DNA of 64,000 nucleotides, from NCBI RefSeq assembly GCF_014648115.1, contig NZ_BMQM01000002.1:1-64000 (forward strand), read 5' to 3'. A program made the translations under genes and the position numbers. Shown here in pieces: positions 53,213-64,000 of this stretch. Below the pieces are notes generated by a model. The model did no database searches. It worked only from the letters and a program-made list of their open reading frames with translations, and had not been told where the DNA came from. The stretch's first letter is position 1; each line of letters begins with the position of its first letter. Source of the DNA: Deinococcus seoulensis (GTDB lineage: Bacteria > Deinococcota > Deinococci > Deinococcales > Deinococcaceae).

Positions 53213-55327
53213 GTGCTGAGGATCTGGGAACGGTGGCGGAACCCGTGGCCGCGCTCGCCGTTCCTGCGGCGGCCGGCGCCGTGGACGCTGCGGCGCGTGC
53301 TGCGGGCCGCGCTGGCGTGGGTGGGCGCGGCGACCGTGGGCATGATCGCGCTGGGCGTGGCGGGCGCGGTGGGGACCGGGGCGCTGGGGCGGGTGTGGAA
53401 CCTGCGGGCGGAACTGCGGCCCATCGAGGTCGTGGACCGGCGAGGCGAGCCGCTGGGCGTGATCGACCACTGCCGCGCGGGGAACGCCGTGAACGCCGTG
53501 CCGTGCCGCGAGTCCCTGAGCGTGCCGCTGACCGGCGTCAGTGAGGCGTTCCTGCTGGCGTACGTGGCGAAGGAGGACGTGCGGTTCTTCTCGCATGTGG
53601 GCGTGGACCTGGGCCGGTTGCCCCGCGCGCTGCTGAGCGGCGCGGGTGGCAGCACGATCACCATGCAGCTGCTGAAGAATAACGTGCTGGCCGGGCATTT
53701 CGATTACGACACGGACCGGCGCGGGCCGCTGCTGACGCTGACCCGCAAGGCCACGGAGTTCGTGCTGGCGCCGGTCGTCACGTGGCGGTACGGGCGGCGC
53801 GAGGTGCTGGCCATGAGCGTGAACAGCCTCCCGTGGATCGGGATCGGGCAGCGTAAGGGCGTGTACGACGCGGCCCGGGCGGTGTTCGGCGTGGAACCGG
53901 CGGACCTGACGCTGGCGCAGAGTGCGTTCCTGGTGGGTCTGCTGCCCGCACCGGGCCGCTACCTGGTGACGGACACCACGCCGCCCGAGACGGCCACCGC
54001 CCGCTTCCGCTGGATGCGCAGGCAGCAGCTCGTCACGCTGGAGATCCTGCGTTCGCACGGCCTGATCGGTCAGGGCGAGTACCTGGAGGCGGTCAGTACG
54101 CCGCTGCAACCCCGGTTGTGGCGCGCCGAGTACGCCGGGAGCGGCACGGACCTGCGCGTGGTGCAGGCCGCCCGGAACCCCGCGTACACGAACGAACCGG
54201 AGCCCGTGTGGGCCATGCAGGAACTCGTGCGGCGCGAACTGCGCGCGGCGGGCCTGGACCCGAAGCGGGTGGGCCGGGTCGTGCTGACCGTCGACGCGGC
54301 CGCGCAGGCCGCCCTGACGCGCCGCGTGACCGGCGAGGGCGCCACCGGTCCCCGCCCGACCGGCGTGGCCGAGGGCGCCGCCATCGTGGACGTGCGGGGC
54401 GGTGGGATCGTGGCACTCGCCAGCTCCACGGGCGGTAACCAGAGCAGCGACGCGGGGCGGCAGTGGGCAGTCAGTGCGCTGCGCCCGGTGGCGAGTACCG
54501 TCAAGCCGCTGCTGTACGCCGCCGCGTTCGGGGACGGCCTGACGCAGCTGAGTGCCTTTCCGGATCAGGCGACCCGTTACGGTTCGCAGGCCATCCGGAA
54601 TAGCAGCGGCACGTTCCTGGGCCGGGCGGTCACGGTGCGCGAGGCGAACGCCAGCAGCCTGAACACCGTGGCCGTGCAGGTCGGCACTCCGCGCGAGAAG
54701 GCGCTGCGGGCCGTGCTGGACGCCGCCGGGTATCAGGAGGACGCCAGCAACCGCTCCAGTCCGTCGCTGGGCACGTACCGGGCCGCGCCGCTGGACGTGG
54801 CGGCCGCGTACGCCAGTTTCGCCGGTGGGGGCCTGCTGTGCCGCCCGCACCTGCTGGCCGAGGTCACGGACACTGGCGGGCGACCGCTGCCGCTGCCCCG
54901 CCCGGACTGCCAGCCACTGTGGGATGAGGTCGTGGCGTTCGAGGCCTTCGACCTGCTGACCGCCGCCGTCAGCACGGACGCCAGCCACGTGCCGTTCCTG
55001 CGGCCCAGCCTGCTGCAACGCCTTCAGGGGCGGTCCATGCCGCTGGGCGCGAAGTCCGGCACGACCGACGACGTGAACGACACGTGGTGCGCGGCCGTCA
55101 CCCCGCAGTACGCCATGGCCGTGTGGATCGGCGACCCGGAAGGCCGTCAGAGCGTGCCGGTCACGCTGTACCGCGAGCAGACCGCCTGCCGCGAGGTGGC
55201 CCTGCTGCGCGAGTTGCCGCACGAGCGCCGCAGCCTGGACGCGCCGCCCGGCATCACGCGCGTGGCTGGGGCCGCCGTCCCGATTTCCGGCCTGAACCCC
55301 CGTAACCCTGCCCCGGTGGCGCCGTGA
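53213..55327 (+). CDS. Class A penicillin-binding protein (GT51 plus transpeptidase)
   Basis: This 704-residue bifunctional peptidoglycan synthase has a basic tail, one helix, and a GT51 domain (VAKEDVRFFSHVGVDLGR with catalytic Glu, GGSTITMQLLKNN, RKATEFVLAPVV). Its transpeptidase domain has the three motifs SxxK in RPVASTVKP, SxN in ASSLNTVAVQV and KSG in LGAKSGTTDDVND. It polymerises and cross-links glycan strands outside the membrane. It is at the short end of class A size, with few linker sequences. Confidence 0.92.
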   Translation: MLRIWERWRNPWPRSPFLRRPAPWTLRRVLRAALAWVGAATVGMIALGVAGAVGTGALGRVWNLRAELRPIEVVDRRGEPLGVIDHCRAGNAVNAVPCRESLSVPLTGVSEAFLLAYVAKEDVRFFSHVGVDLGRLPRALLSGAGGSTITMQLLKNNVLAGHFDYDTDRRGPLLTLTRKATEFVLAPVVTWRYGRREVLAMSVNSLPWIGIGQRKGVYDAARAVFGVEPADLTLAQSAFLVGLLPAPGRYLVTDTTPPETATARFRWMRRQQLVTLEILRSHGLIGQGEYLEAVSTPLQPRLWRAEYAGSGTDLRVVQAARNPAYTNEPEPVWAMQELVRRELRAAGLDPKRVGRVVLTVDAAAQAALTRRVTGEGATGPRPTGVAEGAAIVDVRGGGIVALASSTGGNQSSDAGRQWAVSALRPVASTVKPLLYAAAFGDGLTQLSAFPDQATRYGSQAIRNSSGTFLGRAVTVREANASSLNTVAVQVGTPREKALRAVLDAAGYQEDASNRSSPSLGTYRAAPLDVAAAYASFAGGGLLCRPHLLAEVTDTGGRPLPLPRPDCQPLWDEVVAFEAFDLLTAAVSTDASHVPFLRPSLLQRLQGRSMPLGAKSGTTDDVNDTWCAAVTPQYAMAVWIGDPEGRQSVPVTLYREQTACREVALLRELPHERRSLDAPPGITRVAGAAVPISGLNPRNPAPVAP

Positions 55328-55403
55328 CCGTCCTTTTCCGGCGCCGCGCCTCCCCCACCCCTGTTTCCCCGGCGGCGCCGCCCGCCTGCCCCCTGGAGTG
55401 CCC

Positions 55404-56110
55404 ATGCCTGTAACCTCTGCCCTGCTGTCCGCCCTGTCCCTGTCCACCCTGTCCCTGCCGGTTCCGGCCATGAGTGCCTCGACGCTGCTGGGGCTGTCCA
55501 CGCCGCCGCTGCACCTGACGGTCGCGGTGGACATGACCGGCAGCAGCAAGAACCCCGCCTTCCGGTACGCGGATCAGGCGCGGCTGCTGGCGCAGAGCGT
55601 GATGCTCAACCAGCTGCGCAGCGGCGACACCCTGACCCTGCTGCGCGTGTGCGAAGGCGTGCAGACGGTCGCGGACTTCACGTTCAGCTCGAAGAACGGG
55701 GCGCGTATGGCCAGGGCGGACATCCTGCGCTACACGACCGCGCTGACCAGACCCTGCACGGGGCGCGGCAGTGCCATCACGGCCGGACTGACCCAGGCCG
55801 CCGGGCGCGCCGCGCAGACCGCGAAGGTGAACGACGTGGTCGTGCTGTTCACGGACGGCGCGCTGCTGGACGACCCCGGTCGCGCCGGGCTGGGCGCCGT
55901 GACCCGCAAGCTGCTGGGGGCCAAGACCACCCGGACGCTGTTCGTGGCGGGCCTCAGTCCGGAGGCCGGGACGGGCGGCGTGTCGGTCCGGGACTCGTTC
56001 GTGAAGGCGCTGGGCGCCTCGGCCAGTGACCGGCGCGTGCTGCTGGCGGGCGCGTACGACCTGTCGAACGTGTACCCGACCTTCGCGGCGGCCGTGAAGG
56101 CGGCCCGCCG

Positions 56111-56114
<4 letters not shown>
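55404..56114 (+). CDS. Exported vWA-domain protein
   Basis: This 236-residue protein has a hydrophobic start (SALLSALSLSTLSLPVPAMS) and a von Willebrand A-like domain with the metal site VAVDMTGSSKNPAFRYADQA (D-x-T-x-S variant) and VVVLFTDGALLDDP. It probably binds a protein ligand at the membrane. ATG at 55404 is the start, with CTGGAG upstream. The next gene begins inside its stop (GTGA). Confidence 0.8.
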
Positions 56115-57712
<1,598 letters not shown>

Positions 57713-57748
57713 CTGGCCCCCCGGTCCGGGCTGGCCAGGAGCGGCGGG

Positions 57749-57788
57749 TCATACGGATTGTCGGCGAAACAGACGGCCAGCCGTATCA
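57749..57788 (+). repeat. Dispersed repeat, 40-bp miniature copy D
   Basis: TCATACGG, then GATTGTCGGCGAAACAGACGG, ending CCGTATCA. It keeps both ends and the right-end module of copies A and C but lacks the central 100 bp. Its last three bases (TCA) are, on the minus strand, the TGA stop of the next gene. Confidence 0.8.
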
Positions 57789-58211
57789 GCCCAGCGTCTG
57801 CAACAGCCGGTCCAGGCGGGCCGCCGGGCCGGAGGGAAGGCCGGACGTGCCCGGCAGGCTTCCCGGTGAGGCCGCGTCCCGGTGGGGGTCCGCCTCGATC
57901 TGCGCGAGGGTCAGCATGCGGGCCATGACGGTCGCCTCGTCGGGCCGGACGCCGTCCATGTGGCGGCGGGTCACGGCGTACAGGTGCACGCTGCACTGCA
58001 TCTGGTCGCGCGGTTGCGGCTGGAAGTGCCCCTGCGGGTCCAGCAGCACCTCGGCGGCCGGGTAGAAGGTCGCCCAGCGCCGCGCGCGGGCCAGGGCCGC
58101 CGCACCGAACGCCAGCGGTGAGTCCGCCAGCGGGGTGGGGTCGCGCGCAACGCCGCCGGACGGTCCCGCCAGCAGGGGCGCGGAGTGGTCGGCAGGAAGC
58201 GCGGCGGTCAT
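57786..58211 (-). CDS. Unknown soluble protein
   Basis: This 141-residue protein has no known motif. The middle (LARARRWATFYPAAEVLLDP, then MQCSVHLYAVTRRHMDGVRP) looks helical and ends in a Pro/Gly-rich tail. Its stop codon lies inside the end of repeat copy D, so the present C-terminus (RLLQTLG) may be set by the repeat. Confidence 0.6.
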   Translation of the reverse strand: MTAALPADHSAPLLAGPSGGVARDPTPLADSPLAFGAAALARARRWATFYPAAEVLLDPQGHFQPQPRDQMQCSVHLYAVTRRHMDGVRPDEATVMARMLTLAQIEADPHRDAASPGSLPGTSGLPSGPAARLDRLLQTLG

Positions 58212-58320
58212 GGGTAGGACCGACCTTACGGCTCAGGTGCGGCCCGGCGCTATGAGAAACCCGTGATGCGGGTGGTCTCCGTGATCCGGGCAGTCTCTGC
58301 CGCCTGCCAGGATGGCGGCG

Positions 58321-58686
58321 TTACTGGCGGGCTTCTTTCAGGTCCATGACACCCGTGAACTTCTCGAATTCCACGACCAGCTGGTACTTGCCCTGGGGGC
58401 CGCTGGTCAGGACGTTCAGGCCCCACTCGCCTTTCGGGCAGACCTGACCGGCGACCTGCACGCCGCGCGGGTCGAGCAGGCGCACGGTGGCGGTGCCGCT
58501 GCGCACGTTGCAGGAGCCGCGCACGCCGATCTTGGCGCGGTCCTCGTAGATGTTCAGGCCGTAGCGGTTCTCGCCGCTGGCGTTCAGCAGGTAGGTGGGG
58601 GTCAGGGTCACGTACCCGAAGCGCAGCCCGAACGTGAAGTACATCACCGTCAGGACGAGCGCCAGGGCTATCAGCAGGAACCGCAT
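58321..58686 (-). CDS. Small exported or membrane-anchored protein
   Basis: This 121-residue protein has one N-terminal helix ([19 protein letters not shown]) and a beta-rich outer domain with two Cys ([33 protein letters not shown]) that may form a disulfide. It is unrecognised. ATG at 58686 is well placed before the helix; the frame upstream is antisense of the next gene region. Confidence 0.7.
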   Translation of the reverse strand: MRFLLIALALVLTVMYFTFGLRFGYVTLTPTYLLNASGENRYGLNIYEDRAKIGVRGSCNVRSGTATVRLLDPRGVQVAGQVCPKGEWGLNVLTSGPQGKYQLVVEFEKFTGVMDLKEARQ

Positions 58687-58798
58687 TGCGCGCAGTCTAC
58701 CCCGTGCCGGGCGGCGGGTGTGCGGCAGGTGCGTCCGGCAGGCAGCGGGCGCCCCCCAATCGGGTAGGTGCGGAGCCGGGGCGTCAGGAGCCGGATTG

Positions 58799-60352
58799 TC
58801 AGGGGCCGCGCAGGGCCGCGCCCAGGCGGGCGGCGCCGTCCGTGAGTTCGGCAGCGGACAGGGCCGCGAAGCCCAGCAGCACGGCCGGAGGGTGGCCCCC
58901 CTGCGAGAGCGGCGCGACGGGACTGAGTGCCACGCCCTGCCGGGCGGCGCGGGCCAGCACGTCCGCCTCGGTCCAGGGGTCGGGCAGCGGCAGGTACAGG
59001 TGCAACCCGGACGCGACGGGCGTGACCGGCCAGCCGGGCAGGTGGTCACGCAGCGCGCCGGTCAGCACGTCCTGGCGGCGTTGCACGGCCGTGCGGGCGC
59101 GGCGCAGGTGGCGGGCGTACGCGCCGGAGGCCAGCACGTCCGCCAGGGCCAGGGCGTCCAGGCGGCCGGGCAGGCGGTCGGTCAGGGGACGGGTGCCGGT
59201 CAGGACGCGCAGCACGCCGGGCGGCGCGACCAGGAACCCGCTGCGAGTGACGGGCGCGAGGCTCTTGCTGAACGACCCGAGCAGGATCACGCGGTCCGGC
59301 GCGAGGCCCTGCAACACCGGGGGCGGGCGGGAGCTCAGGTGCAGGTCGGCGGCGTAATCGTCTTCCAGGATGAAGGCGTTCGCGGCGGCCGCCCACGCGA
59401 TCAGCGCCTGACGGCGCGGGGCGCCCAGGCTGACGGCGGTGGGGTACTGGCAGCCGGGCGTCACGTACGCCAGGGTCGCGCCGGGCGGCAGCGCGCCGGT
59501 CTGGAGGCCCCGATCGTCCACGGGCACGCCGGTCACGTCCGCGCCGGTGGCGGCCAGCGCGGCGCGCGCCCCGGCGTACGTGGGGTCCTCGACGACCGCG
59601 AGGCGGCCCGGTTCGAGAAACACGCGGGCCAGGGCGTCCAGCGCGGACTGGGTACCGCCGGTCAGCATGACCATGTCCGGCGTGACGCGCGCCCCGCGCT
59701 GCGCGTTCAGGTACGCGGCCAGCGCGCGGCGCGTCTCGGGCGGCCCGAGCGGGTCGTGCGGGTGCGCGTGCGTGACCTGCGCGGCCCGGCGTGCCAGTGC
59801 CTGCGTCCAGGCGGCCTCCGGGTACAGGTCCGGGACGGGCTGCCCCACCCGGAAGTCCACGGCGAAACGGTCCCCGCCGACCTCCTCGACCTGCCCCTGG
59901 AGCGCGCGGATCGCCCAGGCGCTCAGCGGGAGGCACTGACCCGTCCATCCGGGTACGGTCACGCCGCCCGGATGGACCGTGCCCGCGTGGACGGGCTCAC
60001 CGATCACGGGCTCACCGATCATGGGCACGCTGATGACCGTGCCGCTGCGGCCCCTCGGGCGCACGTACCCCTCGGCGTGCAGCTGGGTCAGGGCGTCGAC
60101 CAGGGTGTTGCGGGACACGCCCAGCCGCTGCGCGAGGCGGCGGTGACCGGGCAGGCGCGTGCCCTCGGGCAGCAGGCCGCGCGTCACGGCGCCGCGCAGG
60201 GTCCGGGCGACCAGCGCGTGCCGGGTCTCGCCTGGGTGCGGGTCGCTGAGGGTCAGGGCGTCCAGCCAGCCGTCGGCCGGGCCGGGCGGCGCGGGGAGCG
60301 CCGCGTCAGTCGCCTGCGCGCGGCCGGTCAGCGGAATTCGCGTTCCAGCCAC
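58799..60352 (-). CDS. MocR/PdxR-type GntR-aminotransferase regulator
   Basis: This 517-residue protein has an N-terminal GntR helix-turn-helix ([37 protein letters not shown]) and a fold-type I aminotransferase domain with [31 protein letters not shown] and the PLP Lys in [17 protein letters not shown]. Members sense PLP or an amino acid and control PLP salvage, GABA or taurine genes. The GTG start at 60352 lies inside the upstream gene's end (25-base overlap). The target is unknown. Confidence 0.87.
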   Translation of the reverse strand: MAGTRIPLTGRAQATDAALPAPPGPADGWLDALTLSDPHPGETRHALVARTLRGAVTRGLLPEGTRLPGHRRLAQRLGVSRNTLVDALTQLHAEGYVRPRGRSGTVISVPMIGEPVIGEPVHAGTVHPGGVTVPGWTGQCLPLSAWAIRALQGQVEEVGGDRFAVDFRVGQPVPDLYPEAAWTQALARRAAQVTHAHPHDPLGPPETRRALAAYLNAQRGARVTPDMVMLTGGTQSALDALARVFLEPGRLAVVEDPTYAGARAALAATGADVTGVPVDDRGLQTGALPPGATLAYVTPGCQYPTAVSLGAPRRQALIAWAAAANAFILEDDYAADLHLSSRPPPVLQGLAPDRVILLGSFSKSLAPVTRSGFLVAPPGVLRVLTGTRPLTDRLPGRLDALALADVLASGAYARHLRRARTAVQRRQDVLTGALRDHLPGWPVTPVASGLHLYLPLPDPWTEADVLARAARQGVALSPVAPLSQGGHPPAVLLGFAALSAAELTDGAARLGAALRGP

Positions 60353-60636
60353 GCGCGCTGCCCACCCTCGGCCGTCAGGGCCTGCCCGGCCAGTTCCAGG
60401 AAGCGGTCGCGGGCGGCTGCGGCCTCGGCGGCGCTCAGGCCGTGCGCGGCCGGGTCGGCCAGCAGCGCGCGCAGCAGCGGGAATACCGGCGTGTCCGGGT
60501 GCAGCTGTCCGCGTACAGTCACGTCGGCCCGCCACCTGAGCAGGTAGTCCAGCGCGTACGGGCCGGGTTCCAGCACGCAGCCGCCGGGGTACGGGATGCG
60601 GGTCGGGGCGGGAAAGGTCACGGCGGGGTCGCTCAT
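60328..60636 (-). CDS. Unknown small protein upstream of the MocR-type gene
   Basis: This 102-residue protein has [20 protein letters not shown] and [20 protein letters not shown] as predicted helices after a Pro-rich start. No family is recognised. It overlaps the regulator gene by 25 bases and is likely on the same transcript. Confidence 0.6.
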   Translation of the reverse strand: MSDPAVTFPAPTRIPYPGGCVLEPGPYALDYLLRWRADVTVRGQLHPDTPVFPLLRALLADPAAHGLSAAEAAAARDRFLELAGQALTAEGGQRAWLEREFR

Positions 60637-60729
60637 GCCTCACAGCATGCGCCGCGTGAAGCACCCGTGAACAGGGTCCGTGCGGCATTTGCGGCAGCGT
60701 CCGCCCGGAATGCCGCTTAAGCTGCGGGC

Positions 60730-60906
60730 ATGCCACCCCTGGGCCTCCCCGACCTGCTGCTGCTGCTGACCGTCCTGAGTGTCATCGTGGGGCTGATCGC
60801 CCTGATCCGCTTCGTGGTCCGGCACGCCGGGGAGCGCAGTGAACGCAGCCGCCTGCATGACCTTGAGCGGCGCATCCAGCAGCTTGAACGCGAACGACTG
60901 CACTGA
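60730..60906 (+). CDS. Small protein: one membrane helix plus coiled coil
   Basis: This 58-residue protein starts [20 protein letters not shown], has one helix to about residue 30, then [19 protein letters not shown] with heptad-like Leu/Ile spacing to the end (QQLERERLH). The layout resembles PspB-type small membrane proteins, without clear sequence match. A TAAGCT box at 60717 lies seven bases before the ATG (leaderless). A 21-bp hairpin follows. Confidence 0.65.
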   Translation: MPPLGLPDLLLLLTVLSVIVGLIALIRFVVRHAGERSERSRLHDLERRIQQLERERLH

Positions 60907-60909
60907 CCG

Positions 60910-60962
60910 GGGCAGCCGGGAGGGGCAGGGAAGCCCATCTCCCCTGCCCCTCCCGGCTGCCC
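60910..60962. terminator. Strong 21-bp stem terminator between convergent genes
   Basis: The arm 60910-60930 (beginning GGGCAGCCGGGAGG) pairs perfectly with 60942-60962 over an 11-base loop. It lies between the small membrane protein gene and leuB. Confidence 0.85.
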
Positions 60963-60971
60963 TGCTCCTGC

Positions 60972-62589
<1,618 letters not shown>

Positions 62590-62603
62590 GGGTGCTCCTT
62601 GCG

Positions 62604-62629
62604 GTCGGGGCGCGGCGTGCGGCCCCGAC
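62604..62629 (-). terminator. Hairpin upstream of leuD
   Basis: GTCGGGGC (62604-62611) pairs with GCCCCGAC (62622-62629). It lies between the stop of the gene at 62674-63924 and the start of leuD and probably ends the upstream transcript. Confidence 0.5.
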
Positions 62630-62673
62630 GCGGGTTCGAATTCAGGTCTCGGTACGGTCAGTTACTGGCACCG

Positions 62674-63924
62674 TCAGTTGTCGTCCAGGAAGGCGCGGAG
62701 TTCTTCCGGCACTTCCTCGTCGTACAGGTCGCGCCAGTTGGTGCCGTCGAAGGTGATGGCGGACTCGATGAACGACTGCGCCAGCGGGTCCGGGTCGTCC
62801 AGGGCGTCCAGGGGAATGTCCAGCAGTACCGCGACGGGCACGGGCAGTTCGGCGTCTTCCGGGACGACCAGTTCGTGTTCGAAGGTCTGCGTGATCAGTT
62901 CGCGGGTCCACTGCGCCCACCCGGCGGGGTTCCCGGCGCTGGTTTCCAGCAGCAGGTCGGCGCGCAGGCGTTCGCCGTGCTCGGCCGGCACGTCCCCGTC
63001 CACCCATTCCACGCGGCCGTCAGCGAACACCTGCACGGGTACGGTCTCCACATCCAGGAAGTCCGGGAGGTTCAGGGCGTCCTCGCGGGCCTCGCCGTCC
63101 GGGTCGGCGTACGAGATCCACGTCTCACCGTCGAGGCTGTAACTGCTGTTCTCGCGGTTCACGGTGACTTCCACGTTGCCCAGCGTGGCGAACGACAGGT
63201 TCAGCGGGGATTGCAGCGGCGCGGGCTGTCGCAGTTCGAAGGCCACGCGGCGCGCGACCGGCACGGGGTCGGTGTCGTCGCCGTCGGTGGCGTCCAGATG
63301 GGTGTCCTGCCAGCCCTGCTCGGTGTCGCCGTGCCACTCGCGGGCCAGCGTTTCGAGCATGTCCAGCAGGTCCGCCGGGGGTTCCGGGTCGATGTCCAGG
63401 CGGCCCTCGCGCCACTGCTCGGCCACGTAGGTCGCGACGACCTCGCCGCCCAGCGTGGCGGCCGGGTGTTGCAGCAGGAACTCCAGGGCGCGGCGGGGGT
63501 CCATGTTCACGGGGAACGCCTCCCACTTCGTGCCGTCGGCGGAGTGCTGCACTTCACGCAGGCGGACCGCGCCGCCCTCGACCGGCAGGAACCGCCCGGT
63601 CGTCTCTGTGCCCTCTCCGACGCGGCCCAGCGCCAGTTCACCGCTCAGGCGGCGCAGTGCCGGTACGGGAATGGACTGCACGTCCTCGGCGGTTTCCAGG
63701 AAGCGGTCCACGCGGCCGTGCATGACGTGCAGCGTGCGGTACTGGCTGTCCCACGCGGCCCCGTACGGCTGCGAGAGCCGCAGCGCGCCCGCGATCAGCT
63801 CGCGGTGCGCGGCGTCCTCGGGGGCGCGCGTGAAGGTCAGCGTGCCGTCCGCGTCCATGGTCGCGTCGAAGGGGTACACGGTGGGCATCAGGCCCAGTTG
63901 TTTACGTCGTTTTGCTTCGCCCAT
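62674..63924 (-). CDS. Large acidic protein of unknown function
   Basis: This 416-residue acidic protein starts with the short basic motif MGEAKRRKQLGLMP, known from many small bacterial proteins, followed by a long body rich in Asp, Glu and Trp with repeated layouts (TLHVMHGRVDRFLETAEDV, WREGRLDIDPEPPADLLDML, VQVFADGRVEWVDGDVPAEH). No signal, helix or catalytic motif is seen. It might be a nucleic-acid mimic or a scaffold, but this is a guess from charge. Confidence 0.75.
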   Translation of the reverse strand: MGEAKRRKQLGLMPTVYPFDATMDADGTLTFTRAPEDAAHRELIAGALRLSQPYGAAWDSQYRTLHVMHGRVDRFLETAEDVQSIPVPALRRLSGELALGRVGEGTETTGRFLPVEGGAVRLREVQHSADGTKWEAFPVNMDPRRALEFLLQHPAATLGGEVVATYVAEQWREGRLDIDPEPPADLLDMLETLAREWHGDTEQGWQDTHLDATDGDDTDPVPVARRVAFELRQPAPLQSPLNLSFATLGNVEVTVNRENSSYSLDGETWISYADPDGEAREDALNLPDFLDVETVPVQVFADGRVEWVDGDVPAEHGERLRADLLLETSAGNPAGWAQWTRELITQTFEHELVVPEDAELPVPVAVLLDIPLDALDDPDPLAQSFIESAITFDGTNWRDLYDEEVPEELRAFLDDN

Positions 63925-63954
63925 AAGTTCACCCAGCTTACTCGCGTGGAAGGA

Positions 63955-64000
63955 CTACTCGCGGGACGCCAGCAGCAGCGCGCCGAAGCCCAGCATCAGC
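63955..64000 (-). CDS. C-terminal end of a gene cut by the window edge
   Basis: On the minus strand the last codons read LMLGFGALLLASRE and a TAG at 63957-63955. The hydrophobic run suggests a membrane protein. Only 14 codons are in the window. Confidence 0.45.
   Translation of the reverse strand, partial: LMLGFGALLLASRE

Overview
This 64 kb window is chromosomal DNA from a high-GC bacterium, most probably a Deinococcus. The evidence is the style of its housekeeping proteins, the many genes that appear to be leaderless (a -10 box only 6-12 bases before the start codon), the MsrPQ, BMP-type ABC and HspR-like genes, and a family of short dispersed repeats. Genes are tightly packed on both strands, and start/stop overlaps are common.

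Layout. 0-1.2 kb: a visibly AT-richer patch with an immunity-like gene and the broken end of a polymorphic toxin (pretoxin HINT domain plus C-terminal domain). 1.3-6.8 kb (minus strand): a DUF58-transglutaminase fusion and its MoxR ATPase, then VanZ, methylmalonyl-CoA epimerase and a hotdog thioesterase behind a palindromic operator. 6.9-11 kb: two tandem DUF402 paralogues, PurN, an M20 dipeptidase and a double-domain HspR-like regulator. 11-20 kb: a phosphoesterase, a nucleoside-type ABC transporter (ATPase and two permeases), a DsbD/TlpA-like redox pair, MsrPQ and the BMP substrate-binding protein. 20-25.5 kb: a metallo-beta-lactamase-fold hydrolase, an AhpD-like protein, a secreted protein, hydroxybutyryl-CoA dehydrogenase, thiolase and small proteins. 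25.5-27.1 kb: Ffh and tRNA-Lys(UUU).

27.1-30.5 kb is an accessory island: a tyrosine integrase, a 0.5 kb noncoding block full of TGGGGAC repeats, a concentric operator dyad, a two-gene module with a HEPN-like second protein, strong palindromes and two small minus-strand ORFs. 30.4-32.3 kb carries a secreted guanyl-specific RNase with its barstar inhibitor, behind a DUF3445 haem protein gene. 32.3-42.2 kb is core: UppP, a phosphotransferase, RpsB, Tsf, PyrH, Frr, CdsA, Dxr, RseP and Alr. These supply translation machinery and link UMP, isoprenoid, phospholipid and cell-wall precursor synthesis.

42.3-64 kb is mostly envelope and accessory: a DUF11-like secreted protein, a lipoprotein, a MacB/LolCDE-type ABC pair, DUF4127, a class V aminotransferase, a GH3 glycosidase, a peptidoglycan-binding protein between 15-bp direct repeats, a class A PBP with vWA and membrane partners, a MocR-type regulator, LeuB/LeuD and uncharacterised proteins. 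The most notable structure is a dispersed repeat with ends TCATACGG...CCGTATCA (one full copy each at 4.2 and 44.9 kb, a truncated copy at 44.3 kb, a 40-bp miniature at 57.7 kb). Its ends supply the start codon of one gene and the stop codons of two others.
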